A DNA stretch of 64,000 nt from an uncultured Bacteroidota bacterium (GTDB lineage Bacteria > Bacteroidota > Bacteroidia > Flavobacteriales > Flavobacteriaceae): positions 124,001 through 188,000 of the forward strand of contig CACKBZ010000002.1 in assembly GCA_902598525.1 (NCBI GenBank). The letters run 5' to 3'. Below the pieces are notes generated by a model that worked only from the letters and a program-made list of their open reading frames with translations, was not told where the DNA came from and did not search any database. How positions within the stretch are numbered: the first letter of the stretch is position 1; every line of letters begins with the position of its first letter. Shown piece by piece: positions 18,584-30,654 of the stretch. The position numbers and the translations under genes are program-made.

Positions 18584-20125
18584 ATGATCGATTTTATAAT
18601 TGTCTTGTTTTATTTTTCTTTAATTATGACCGTCGCCCTTAAAGGTAAAGTTAAAGCAGACAGCTCAGCAGAGGAATATTTTTTAAGTTCAAGAAACCTC
18701 CCCTGGTACTCAATTGCTTTATCAACTATTGCGACAAATATTCAGGGATATCAGTTCCTGGGGATGATGGGGTCAGCTTATTTATTTGGTCTTGCTCAAG
18801 CAAATCTTGAAATTAATGCAGTTCAAGGTATTTTAATAGGAGCATTCATTTTTGTGCCTCTTTTTTTAAGGGAAAAGATTACAACAATAACTCAATTTAT
18901 ATCAAAGAGGCTTGGCCAGCGAGTTGCTCTTTTTTACTCATTAGCAAATATTTCACTTTTTGCAACTGTAACAATTGGAGCTGCCCTTTTTTGGGGAGCC
19001 TATGCTGCAGACTTAGTTTTTGGGGAGCAACTATCATTTTTACATTCAAACAGAATTATTAGAATAGCAATACTTATCATAATACTTGGAGTATTTTCTG
19101 CTATATATACATATTTAGGTGGTTTAAGCGCTGTTGTTAAAACAGATATAATCCAATTCTCTGTACTAATTCTAGGAGGAGCAGTCGTTTGTTTTACAGC
19201 AGTAAATCAGATGGGAGGCTGGGATCAACTGTATATCCAAACACCTGAAAAAATGCATCTACACTTACCTGCAGATCATCCAACACTTCCATGGACCCAT
19301 CTTTTTGGTTTGTTTTTACTTAACATAAATTATTGGTGCGCAAATCAAACTGTAATGCAAAGAGCATTAGCCGCAAAGAGCGTAAGGCATGCACAAACAG
19401 GCTTAATAGCAGGTGGTTTAATTAAATATATAATGGCGGTGATAATTATTATTCCGGGAATAGCTCTGTATGGAATTCTTGGCGATAATCTAATCGAACC
19501 CGATATGGCATTTCCCTATATTGTCAACACCTATTTGCCGGTCGGTGTGAAAGGGATAATTCTATGTGGCTTGTTTGCTTCACTTATGAGTACAGTAGAC
19601 TCTACATTTAACTCGTTGGCTACTCTATGGTCAACTGATATTTATTCAAAGTATATCAATAAACAAGCAGGGGATAAAGAAAAAATAAAAGCAGGTCAAA
19701 AAGCTATTATATTTAGCCTTGGCACTGCTCTTACAATGGCATTTGTTCTATTATATCTAAAGTTTGATGATCCGAATTCAGCCTTTACTCACACGTTAAA
19801 TAACTTAAGGTATTATATAAATTGTGGTATTGTAGTTTTAATCTGTAGTGCAGTTATTTTATTAAAACCAAACCGAAATATCGTACTCTTCGCATTCATT
19901 GTATCACTTCCTTTCAACATTACGCTGCAGCTTTTTGTACCAGAGATGAATTACTTTGTAAGAGCCTTTTGGGTAATTATAATTGGATTATTTATCACAG
20001 TTATTGGCAGCAAGGGTAAGCTAAACTCATTAATTGCATTATTTAAACCCGCAGATAAGTATAGTAGAAACTGGGGATGGGTACTTTTAATTTCACTAGT
20101 CTTTTTACATATAGTTTTTCATTGA
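18584..20125 (+). CDS. Sodium:solute symporter (SSS/SLC5 family)
   Basis: Multiple TMs; SSAEEYFLSSRNLPWYSIALSTIATNIQGYQFLG and GLFASLMSTVDSTFNSLATL SLC5 motifs. Confidence 0.92.
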   Translation: MIDFIIVLFYFSLIMTVALKGKVKADSSAEEYFLSSRNLPWYSIALSTIATNIQGYQFLGMMGSAYLFGLAQANLEINAVQGILIGAFIFVPLFLREKITTITQFISKRLGQRVALFYSLANISLFATVTIGAALFWGAYAADLVFGEQLSFLHSNRIIRIAILIIILGVFSAIYTYLGGLSAVVKTDIIQFSVLILGGAVVCFTAVNQMGGWDQLYIQTPEKMHLHLPADHPTLPWTHLFGLFLLNINYWCANQTVMQRALAAKSVRHAQTGLIAGGLIKYIMAVIIIIPGIALYGILGDNLIEPDMAFPYIVNTYLPVGVKGIILCGLFASLMSTVDSTFNSLATLWSTDIYSKYINKQAGDKEKIKAGQKAIIFSLGTALTMAFVLLYLKFDDPNSAFTHTLNNLRYYINCGIVVLICSAVILLKPNRNIVLFAFIVSLPFNITLQLFVPEMNYFVRAFWVIIIGLFITVIGSKGKLNSLIALFKPADKYSRNWGWVLLISLVFLHIVFH

Positions 20126-20141
20126 AAACTTATGATTTTGT

Positions 20142-21956
20142 CTAGCTTATGGTCTTTTTATCAGTTTTAATTGTTATTGAGGAAGGGTGAAGGATAACTT
20201 CTGAAAGACCAATTGTTTTCGGGAGTTCATATGCATAAAAATATTCTAATGTATCTAGCTTGCTTTCAAAAAAATCTGTTTCATGAGATTTATCACCCGT
20301 TATTATAGAACGCTTGCTTGCAACACCAATTTCTAACCATGACCATCCAACAAGAACAAGGCTTAAGAATTCCATGAACACAGAAGCATCAGCCAAAAAA
20401 CGCTCATAGTCTCCCTTGGTTGCAAATGGTATAAGATGAAATAGAATTTTTTGAGTCTCTTTTAATTTGTTATCTAAGCACAATCCCCACTCCCTAAGTT
20501 CATTGTATTCTTTTGCCTCATTAATTGTACTTGATATTTCTTCCATTAAAAGTCTTGCACCTTCACCATTATTTAAGATCATTTTTCTACCAAGCAAGTC
20601 TTGCGATTGAATCCCTGTTGTTCCCTCATATATTGAGCAAATCCTTATGTCTCGATAATATTGCTGAAGAATGAAATCGGAACAAAAACCATATCCACCC
20701 AAAACCTGAAGACCATTATTGATAGAGTAGATACCTGCTTCTGATGGATACGTTTTAACTACAGGAATTATCATTTCAAGTAATGTGTGATACTTATGCC
20801 TATCTTGTTCATCTGGACTATTATGTTGAAGATCAAAATATTTTGCAGCTTTAAAGATTAAGTTCATAGACCCCTCAACCATAGCTTTTTGTAGCATTAG
20901 CATTCTTCTAACATCAGGGTGTTCAATTATTAAACTTTGCTTTTCATTTAAATCTTTTTTTCCATCTGAAGATAGCTTTCGGCCTTGAGGGCGTTCCTTT
21001 GCATATTCCAAAGAAGCGTAATATGCCCCGGAAGCGATAGCGGAAGCGGTTCTTCCAACTGCAATTCTTGCTCCATTCATCATTAAAAACATATAATGAA
21101 GGCCTTTATTTTCATCTCCAACAAGATATCCATGACAATTATCCTCATCTCCAAAACCAAGATGGGTAGTACAATATCCCTTCTGTCCCATTTTCTCAAA
21201 ATCAGCCACGGTAGTTACATCATTTGGTAGTAGATTTCCTGTCTCATCTAGTCTCATTTTAGGTACTACAAAGAGAGAAATCCCTTTTGTTCCAGCTGGA
21301 GCACCTTCAATCCTGGCTAATAATAAGTGAACTATATTTTCAGCATATTGATGATCCCCACCAGAGATAAAAATTTTTTGACCACTAATTTTATAGTACC
21401 CCTCATTTGTCGGAGTAGCCTTTGTTATAATGTCTGATAATGAACTGCCGGCTTGAGGTTCAGTTAAACACATAGTTCCACCCCATTCCCCCGAAAGCAT
21501 TTTAGGAGTATATTTTTCTTTTAGCTCTTTACTCGCAAATTCAATTATTAGCTCTGCAGCACCTGTTGTAAGACCCGAGTATCCTGGCAAATGATTATTT
21601 GCAGCATCTAAAATATAATTAGCAGCTGTATGAACAAGAAGTGGCAGTTGAAGCCCACCGTCATCATAATCGAATGGCGCAGCAATAAGACCCATTGCAC
21701 CCCCATCCTTCATCATCCTTTCAACTTGTTGATGAACATTAATTGAGCCATCTTTGTAATGAGCAGGACTTTCATCCATCTCTTTGAAATATGGAAACAG
21801 CTCTCTATCGGCAAACTGTTTGACAGAGTCAATAAACATATCTACTGATTCAATGTTGTGATCTTCAAACCTTTCACTTGTAAGTATTTTATCAAGCTCC
21901 TGAACATTATTCATGAAGTATTTAATCGTTGATATGTCTACATATTTAGAAGCCAT
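20142..21956 (-). CDS. Acyl-CoA dehydrogenase (long, with C-terminal extension)
   Basis: MCLTEPQAGSSLSDIITKA, QVLGGYGFCSDFILQQYYRDIRICSIYEGTTGIQSQDLLGRK. Confidence 0.93.
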   Translation of the reverse strand: MASKYVDISTIKYFMNNVQELDKILTSERFEDHNIESVDMFIDSVKQFADRELFPYFKEMDESPAHYKDGSINVHQQVERMMKDGGAMGLIAAPFDYDDGGLQLPLLVHTAANYILDAANNHLPGYSGLTTGAAELIIEFASKELKEKYTPKMLSGEWGGTMCLTEPQAGSSLSDIITKATPTNEGYYKISGQKIFISGGDHQYAENIVHLLLARIEGAPAGTKGISLFVVPKMRLDETGNLLPNDVTTVADFEKMGQKGYCTTHLGFGDEDNCHGYLVGDENKGLHYMFLMMNGARIAVGRTASAIASGAYYASLEYAKERPQGRKLSSDGKKDLNEKQSLIIEHPDVRRMLMLQKAMVEGSMNLIFKAAKYFDLQHNSPDEQDRHKYHTLLEMIIPVVKTYPSEAGIYSINNGLQVLGGYGFCSDFILQQYYRDIRICSIYEGTTGIQSQDLLGRKMILNNGEGARLLMEEISSTINEAKEYNELREWGLCLDNKLKETQKILFHLIPFATKGDYERFLADASVFMEFLSLVLVGWSWLEIGVASKRSIITGDKSHETDFFESKLDTLEYFYAYELPKTIGLSEVILHPSSITIKTDKKTIS

Positions 21957-21986
21957 TGAATTTCAATTAATGCGCAAATATATTTT

Positions 21987-22658
21987 TTAATTGTTAAAGT
22001 CTTTTTTTAATTCTTCATAGAATCCGGCAAAAGCGACACTGTATCTTGGAATTAACCAAATCCACCAAATAAATAAAGTGAATATTCCAAGAAACGCATA
22101 AAACATAAATCTTAATGAAAATACAAACAGTTGTAGTTTTTTGCCTTTCATTAATTTTTCACTTTTTTTAAATGTTTCTAAAATTCCAATGTTAGGATTT
22201 TCAGCCAGTATGTAATATACCTGCGAGTACATTAGTGCCAGTACTACCCCAGGAATAATTAATAAAATAAAACCAACCATAATGACTACAGTAAGTATAA
22301 GTGTTACCACCAAAGGTTTTATCGTATTAAAGCTGTTAAATGTTGTTGTAAAGTTTATTCCCTTTCCATTATATATATCTAGACAGAATTGCGAAATTCC
22401 AACCTGAATAGAAGAAGATAAATAAAAAACAAAAAGTGTTATTAAAGTCGAAATCAAAACATTCTCTGAAGTAAAAGCAACTGGTTCTCCAATATCTACT
22501 TTGAAGAAAAGTGGGTTCCCTGTGGCTACCTCATATACACTGCTTGGAGCTGAAGCAAGAAAAGATGCAATAATTAAGCAAAATAATACTTGTAAATAAG
22601 ACGTAAAACCATCTAAGACGGGTCTGGTGTTTTTTATAATACTAGTGTTATTTAGCAT
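21987..22658 (-). CDS. Multi-pass membrane protein, unknown function
   Basis: Several hydrophobic segments; VGFILLIIPGVVLALMYSQVYYILAE pattern common in uncharacterised membrane proteins. Confidence 0.65.
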   Translation of the reverse strand: MLNNTSIIKNTRPVLDGFTSYLQVLFCLIIASFLASAPSSVYEVATGNPLFFKVDIGEPVAFTSENVLISTLITLFVFYLSSSIQVGISQFCLDIYNGKGINFTTTFNSFNTIKPLVVTLILTVVIMVGFILLIIPGVVLALMYSQVYYILAENPNIGILETFKKSEKLMKGKKLQLFVFSLRFMFYAFLGIFTLFIWWIWLIPRYSVAFAGFYEELKKDFNN

Positions 22659-22789
22659 AATTAATTTTTACTTGTTTAATTTATTTCAAATTTAATATTT
22701 TTTAGATATAAGTCTTGCCTATAGGCACTAAGAAATTATTATTAACAGCGAAAAGAACCTAGAAGTAGTTATAAAAATTTATAAATTAG

Positions 22790-24985
<2,196 letters not shown>

Positions 24986-25017
24986 ATTTTTATATTTATC
25001 CCTCAAATATTATAATT

Positions 25018-27039
25018 ATGAAAAGTAAACTTTCTCATTTATTACTAGTAAGTTTTTTGTTTGTAATAACAAGCGCCAAATCTCAAGAGTATTATGTTAA
25101 GTCAAATCTTGAAAACCTAGAGATTGAAGTGGGCGAAGTATTTGAGCCTTCTACTTATGCGGTTGATCAAGACGGGAAACCTGTTTCCTGTCCTCAAATT
25201 GTCTATTACAACAAGAACGGAGCTCTTAATAGTGATGATGGTATCAGTGTCAGTAGACGAAGAGGAACTATTAAAGGTGAAGAGCCAGGAAATCATAAAG
25301 TAATTGCTCTATGCTTAGGTCTTGTAGATGGTTGGCTTGGAAGAGATTTTGACGTTAAGGTAAGTTATGCTAAAGCAAAAGATCTTTCAGTTAAACTAGA
25401 TTCTGATCAAGTTTTCGTTGGAAGCTATGTTCAGCCTTCATATGAAATAACAGATAACTTTGGATTTACCAGATACAATGCAAATATAAAAATCAAACCA
25501 AGTAATGATAACATTCAAGTAGATGCTCTAAATAATATTAAAGCTGTTAAATCTGGAAAAGTAACCTTAACATTTAGCCTTGATGCTGTAGAGACGTCAA
25601 TTGATTTAAAAATCGTTAAAAACCCTATAAAGAATCTTGTCCTTTCTTCAAACATGAATACTGCAAGGACAGGAGATGTAATTACTTTTAGAACTATGGC
25701 TTATGATGATAAAAATCAACTTATCTCTGACTTGCCAATTTTATACTCATATTCAGGAGAGTCATTTGATAAGAGTAATACTGCGGCTGCTATGATTAGA
25801 GACGACGGAAAGTTTGTTGCAGAAACAGCAGGTAATTATTTAATTACAGCTACAGCAGGTCAAAGATCAACCTCAATACCAGTAGTAATATATGATAGAG
25901 GAATACAAAGAGAAGTAATTAATGTTGGAACCGGCCTTGTTCAGGAGAGACATACATCGGATTTCTGGGTCTTTGAAGGTGTTGATAAAAGAGATTATGC
26001 TGTCTCAGGAACTTGGGGCGCAGATGGAACAACTTATTTTTGGGATGTCACTGATCCAGCCCAAATTCGTAAAATTGATAGTATTCAAGTTGACGCAAGA
26101 ACTGTGAATGATGTCAAAGTTTCTGAGGATGGAAGAATTTCAGTTATAAGTAGAGAAGGAGCTTCAAGTAGAAGGAATGGGATTGTTATAATTGACACAA
26201 CTAATCCTTATGATGTTAATATTATCTCAGAATATACTACTAATCTTACCGGGGGAGTACATAATGTGTTCATCTATCAAGATCATGTTTTTGCACTTAG
26301 TAATGGTGAGAGATTTTATGTAATTAATATCGAAGATCCAAAAAACCCATATGAAGTTGGGATGTTTGAGATAGGTGAAAAAGGTCAAGCAATTCATGAC
26401 GTTTGGATTGAAGATGGTATTGCTTATTCTTCTAATTGGAAACACGGTGTTTATATTATTGATGTAGGAAATGGGGTTGCAGGAGGGTCTCCTAGTAATC
26501 CTGTTGTTATGTCAAATTATAGTTATGAGTCAGGAGCACATCATGCAACATTCCCTTTTAAAAGTAAGTCTACTGGTAAATTTTATACAATACTTGGAGA
26601 TGAAATTTTTCCACAAGGTATAGATCTTTATAGTACAAACGAAACTGCAGGATTTCTGCATTTTGTTGATTTCTCTGATATAGATAATCCTGAAGAAGTT
26701 GCTAGATATGAACTACCAGGGCATGGGTCACACAATTACTGGATTGAAGATGATGTATTGTATGTTGCAATGTATTCTGGTGGTGTAAGAATTGTTGATA
26801 TTAGTGGTGAGCTTATGGGAGACTTATTTCGACAAGGTAGAGAAATAGGCCACATTAATACAGGAAATCCTAATGGTTTTATACCAAATGCTACTATGAC
26901 ATGGGGAGCTCAGTTATATAAGGGACATGTTTTTTATTCTGATCATAATGGAGGAATTGGTTCATCTAAAGTTTTACCGATTAAACCTGATAATTCACGA
27001 ATTAATGAGTATTTAGATAGACCTAGATTAATTGATTAG
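25018..27039 (+). CDS. Secreted Ig-like plus LVIVD-type beta-propeller protein
   Basis: Signal peptide; Ig-like N-terminal domains; repeated VWIEDGIAYSSNWKHGVYIIDVGN / WIEDDVLYVAMYSGGVRIVDISG LVIVD-like repeats. Confidence 0.8.
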   Translation: MKSKLSHLLLVSFLFVITSAKSQEYYVKSNLENLEIEVGEVFEPSTYAVDQDGKPVSCPQIVYYNKNGALNSDDGISVSRRRGTIKGEEPGNHKVIALCLGLVDGWLGRDFDVKVSYAKAKDLSVKLDSDQVFVGSYVQPSYEITDNFGFTRYNANIKIKPSNDNIQVDALNNIKAVKSGKVTLTFSLDAVETSIDLKIVKNPIKNLVLSSNMNTARTGDVITFRTMAYDDKNQLISDLPILYSYSGESFDKSNTAAAMIRDDGKFVAETAGNYLITATAGQRSTSIPVVIYDRGIQREVINVGTGLVQERHTSDFWVFEGVDKRDYAVSGTWGADGTTYFWDVTDPAQIRKIDSIQVDARTVNDVKVSEDGRISVISREGASSRRNGIVIIDTTNPYDVNIISEYTTNLTGGVHNVFIYQDHVFALSNGERFYVINIEDPKNPYEVGMFEIGEKGQAIHDVWIEDGIAYSSNWKHGVYIIDVGNGVAGGSPSNPVVMSNYSYESGAHHATFPFKSKSTGKFYTILGDEIFPQGIDLYSTNETAGFLHFVDFSDIDNPEEVARYELPGHGSHNYWIEDDVLYVAMYSGGVRIVDISGELMGDLFRQGREIGHINTGNPNGFIPNATMTWGAQLYKGHVFYSDHNGGIGSSKVLPIKPDNSRINEYLDRPRLID

Positions 27040-27041
27040 AG

Positions 27042-28088
27042 ATGTATAGAGTTTTATTAGCATTTTTGTTTTTTAATTTCTGCTACTCTCAAAACTATTA
27101 TATATATGTTGCGGCTGAATCAGATGACACAGTTTCAGTATTAAAATTTGATGGTGAAACAATTGAAGAAACAGATAGGATTACTGTTGGAATTATGCCA
27201 ACAGAAAATGAAGGACCACATGGGATTACAATTGACCCTTCTGGTAAGTATTGGTATTTAACACTAGCTCACGGGAGCCCATACGGGTCTTTAGTAAAAT
27301 ATTCAACTCAAAATAATGAACCTTTATCCAAAGTTGAATTAGGATTGTTTCCAGCTACAATGGAAATATCTCCTAAAACAGGTCTTATATATGCTGTCAA
27401 TTTTAATCTCCACGGATTGATGAGAACAAGCACTGTTTCAGTCGTTGATCCAGAGTATATGGTTGAAATTACTAAAATAAAAACAGGGATAATGCCCCAT
27501 GGATCTAGAATCTCTGTAGACGGAAAAAGTCATTATTCTGTTGCTATGATGTCTGGCGAGCTGTTTGAGATCGATGCGCTTGAACTCTCCGTTAACAGGA
27601 TTTTAAGCTTAGATAATAATAGTAAATATAGGAATGCTTTGCACCACTCAAAGATTAAACCAACTTGGGTTTCACCTCATCCAAACGGAAAAACATTATA
27701 TATCGCAGGTAATGGTTCAAATCAGATCTTTGTTGTTGATCTAGAATCCTTTTCTATTACTGATACATTAAGCACAGGTGAAGGACCATACAACCTAGCT
27801 ATATCTCCAAATGGAAAGTTTTTATTAGCTACACTCAAATCAGAAGGTGCAGTTTCAATTTGGTCTTTAAAGAATAATAAATTTTTAAAAAAAATCAAAA
27901 ATACTACTAGTGTTTCACATGGTGTTGTTGTCTCTCCTGATAATAAATATGCATTTATTTCACTTGAGGGAGTTGGTGGTGAGCCTGGAAAAGTAGATGT
28001 TATAAATCTTGAAACACTATCACTTCAAGGGTCTGTTAATGTTGGAAAACAGGCAGGTGGCATTGCTTTTTGGAAAATAGAGCAATAG
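27042..28088 (+). CDS. Secreted YncE/YVTN-type beta-propeller protein
   Basis: Signal peptide; repeats such as SPHPNGKTLYIAGNGSNQIFVVDLESFSITDTLSTGEGPYNLAISPNGKFL. Confidence 0.85.
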   Translation: MYRVLLAFLFFNFCYSQNYYIYVAAESDDTVSVLKFDGETIEETDRITVGIMPTENEGPHGITIDPSGKYWYLTLAHGSPYGSLVKYSTQNNEPLSKVELGLFPATMEISPKTGLIYAVNFNLHGLMRTSTVSVVDPEYMVEITKIKTGIMPHGSRISVDGKSHYSVAMMSGELFEIDALELSVNRILSLDNNSKYRNALHHSKIKPTWVSPHPNGKTLYIAGNGSNQIFVVDLESFSITDTLSTGEGPYNLAISPNGKFLLATLKSEGAVSIWSLKNNKFLKKIKNTTSVSHGVVVSPDNKYAFISLEGVGGEPGKVDVINLETLSLQGSVNVGKQAGGIAFWKIEQ

Positions 28089-28094
28089 CGCTTA

Positions 28095-29312
28095 ATGCAG
28101 ATGATTAATTCTTCACAAATAAGAGACTTTTTTCCCTCTATTGACAGGGTCGATGCTAAAAACAACAAGATAATATACCTAGATGGTCCTGGCGGCACAC
28201 AGGTACCAATACAAGTAATTGAAGCCATTTCCCAATACTACATTAGATCAAATGCAAATACTCATGGAGAGTTTATTACCAGTAAAGAAACGGATGGCAT
28301 AATGGATGAGCTAAGGTATAAAATGTCGGAGTTTTTAGGCTCAGATAATCCTAGTACAATATCAATCGGCCAAAATATGACCTCATTAAACTATAGCTTG
28401 GCAAGAGCATTATCTAAGAAATTTAATTCAGGTGACGAAGTAGTTATAACTGAACTGGACCATGAAGCAAATAGAGGTCCATGGATGGTTCTTGAAAAAG
28501 CCGGGGTCAAACTAGTTGAAATAAAACTCTTACAAAATGGCGGCCTTGATTATGAAGATTTTAAAAGTAAAATCAATGAGAAAACAGTAATGGTCTGTAT
28601 GGGGATGTCGTCAAATGCACTTGGTACATTAAATGACTTTCATTCTGTCAGGTCATTTCTCCCGAATAATTGTTTATTTCTTTTAGATGCTGTCCATTAT
28701 GCCCCACATTTTGCAATTAACGTAAGTGAACTTGGTTGTGATTTTCTTCTATGTTCTGCTTACAAGTTTTATGGACCACACGTAGGTTTTTTATATTCAA
28801 GACCGGGACTTTTAGAAAGTCTTGACACTGACCGCTTAGTTGTACAAGATCAATCTGCACCTTTCATAATAGAAACAGGAACACTGAATCATGCTGCTTG
28901 TGCAGGGGTGTCTGCTGCAATTGAATTTATTGCTAGTCTAGGAGAGGGAGATTCGCTCAGAAGTAAGCTAGTTGATGCATATTCAAAAATAAGTGTCCAC
29001 GAGTTTGCTCTCGCTAAATACTTATACGACTCTTTATGTGCCCTAGATAAAGTTAATGTTATAGGGCAAGATTTTTCAAATACTAAAAGAACGCCTACTG
29101 TATCTTTTGTACATTCTGATTATACTCCGAATGAGATATGTAAAAAACTTGCTTCAAGTAATATTTGTGCTTGGGATGGTCACTTTTATGCTCTTAAAGC
29201 TATTCAGCAACTTGGACTTGAAAAAAAGGGCGGTGTAACTAGACTTGGAATTTCTGTATATAACACCAAAGAAGAAGTTGAAAGAGTAGTCTCAGTTATT
29301 TCAAATCTTTAA
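28095..29312 (+). CDS. Class V PLP-dependent aminotransferase, cysteine desulfurase-like (VC1184-type)
   Basis: YLDGPGGTQVPIQVIEAI, SNANTHGEFITS, LLDAVHYAPHF, LLCSAYKFYGPHVGFLYSR (PLP Lys). Confidence 0.88.
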   Translation: MQMINSSQIRDFFPSIDRVDAKNNKIIYLDGPGGTQVPIQVIEAISQYYIRSNANTHGEFITSKETDGIMDELRYKMSEFLGSDNPSTISIGQNMTSLNYSLARALSKKFNSGDEVVITELDHEANRGPWMVLEKAGVKLVEIKLLQNGGLDYEDFKSKINEKTVMVCMGMSSNALGTLNDFHSVRSFLPNNCLFLLDAVHYAPHFAINVSELGCDFLLCSAYKFYGPHVGFLYSRPGLLESLDTDRLVVQDQSAPFIIETGTLNHAACAGVSAAIEFIASLGEGDSLRSKLVDAYSKISVHEFALAKYLYDSLCALDKVNVIGQDFSNTKRTPTVSFVHSDYTPNEICKKLASSNICAWDGHFYALKAIQQLGLEKKGGVTRLGISVYNTKEEVERVVSVISNL

Positions 29313-30245
29313 TCTTTTTCTCATCCAATTATCAAATATTGTATATACATCTTTGTTTACATAATTTAAGTCCTGTATATTTAAATATTTTATTTCCTTT
29401 GACTCATTTATGCTTTTTAAAATTGAATTAACTTGAATTTTATTAAGCTTTCTCATCTCTTTTATTTCTTTTACTTCTTCTGCCTTATTTATTATAATAG
29501 CCTTATTGTTTCTTATTAATAAATGCCAACAAAGACTATAAGGCATATATTGTTTGTAATTTCGGAACTTATACATAATTTGTTTTTTCAGCATATTCGG
29601 ATTCTCTCTATAAAAATTTGCTATTGATGATTTAATTTGAGGTCTTGCGGTATGATATGATTTAAAATATTGTTTTTTGAAACCAATAATATTTGCTGAC
29701 ATTGATTGAGAAGCATTAAAGCTAGGTCTATATCCAAGAAGGTTTTTCAATTTCATTGATAAAATTTTTATTGGATTTTTATTGTAGCTATTAGCCCATC
29801 GACCAATTAAAACAGCCTTATCATCTTCAAACCAATCCTGCTCTTTAATCTTATTTGTTAAAAAAATGTCATCATTAAAATAAACAAACCTATCCGAAAG
29901 ACCCTCTATTCTATATAGTAATGCGTCAATTGACCTTGGATTGAATGTTGGTAAATATTCTCCATGACCCCTAAAAATTTCTTTATGGTCGACAATTTTT
30001 ACCTTATTTTTTCTCAAAAGATCCTCAATCCCATTAAATTTTGGTGTTTGGCTATCTGAGACAATGAAAATTTTTCTTACAAACGAGGCATAGTAAATTA
30101 TAGATTTTACACAATATTCTATTTCATTTGCTTCTAGATACTGTTTTTTATAGCTTCCGAAACTAGATAAATATTTCTGAATTTTTCTTTTATACTTTTT
30201 ATCAGATCCGTCAACCCATGTAATAACAACGTCTATGCCTTTCAT
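29301..30245 (-). CDS. Stealth-family phosphosugar transferase (capsular polysaccharide phosphotransferase-like)
   Basis: IDVVITWVDGSD (CR1), NEIEYCVKSIIYYASFVRKIFIVSDSQTPKF and RFVYFNDDIFL (CR2) motifs. Confidence 0.88.
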   Translation of the reverse strand: MKGIDVVITWVDGSDKKYKRKIQKYLSSFGSYKKQYLEANEIEYCVKSIIYYASFVRKIFIVSDSQTPKFNGIEDLLRKNKVKIVDHKEIFRGHGEYLPTFNPRSIDALLYRIEGLSDRFVYFNDDIFLTNKIKEQDWFEDDKAVLIGRWANSYNKNPIKILSMKLKNLLGYRPSFNASQSMSANIIGFKKQYFKSYHTARPQIKSSIANFYRENPNMLKKQIMYKFRNYKQYMPYSLCWHLLIRNNKAIIINKAEEVKEIKEMRKLNKIQVNSILKSINESKEIKYLNIQDLNYVNKDVYTIFDNWMRKRLKI

Positions 30246-30440
30246 TTACACAAAATAAAAAAGTTTAATAATGTTAACTTCGAGTGCCTCCGAAATTTTT
30301 AATGCAACGTCAAGCCCGGGAATAAACTTGTTTTTCTCGATTGAAATAATTGTTTGCCGGCTTACCCCAATTTCCGAGGCTAACGCCTCCTGGGTTAAAC
30401 CCTTCCCTTTTCTGTAGTCTTTTACCCTATTAACTAGCAT
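30246..30440 (-). CDS. Single-domain XRE-family HTH regulator
   Basis: RVKDYRKGKGLTQEALASEIGVSRQTIISIEKNKFIPGLDVALKIS; stop codon abuts the Stealth ATG. Confidence 0.92.
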   Translation of the reverse strand: MLVNRVKDYRKGKGLTQEALASEIGVSRQTIISIEKNKFIPGLDVALKISEALEVNIIKLFYFV

Positions 30441-30557
30441 TTGTAAAATAAACTTTACAAATATATTAAAATTAAGTAATGTAGACTTTACATATTATGT
30501 TATTTTTCTTATATGTAAAATTTACTTTACATTATAAAAGTAATGTTTACTTTACAT
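30441..30557. promoter_or_regulatory. Array of four related palindromic putative operators
   Basis: TTGTAAAATAAACTTTACAA (30441-30460), ATGTAGACTTTACAT (30479-30493), ATGTAAAATTTACTTTACAT (30513-30532), ATGTTTACTTTACAT (30543-30557). Confidence 0.8.
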
Positions 30558-30654
30558 TTATAAGTAAAATATTAAATGTTAAAGAATAATTAAACCCACT
30601 ATGTTTGTTTTTTGCCAAAATTCATTTTTCTAGTTTTACGAAAATTTAAAATAA

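Noticed and set aside
30441-30557. CRISPR array
   Set aside because: Repeats are palindromic, 15-20 bp, imperfect and separated by short AT-rich spacers; they fit operator sites rather than CRISPR repeats, and no cas genes are present.
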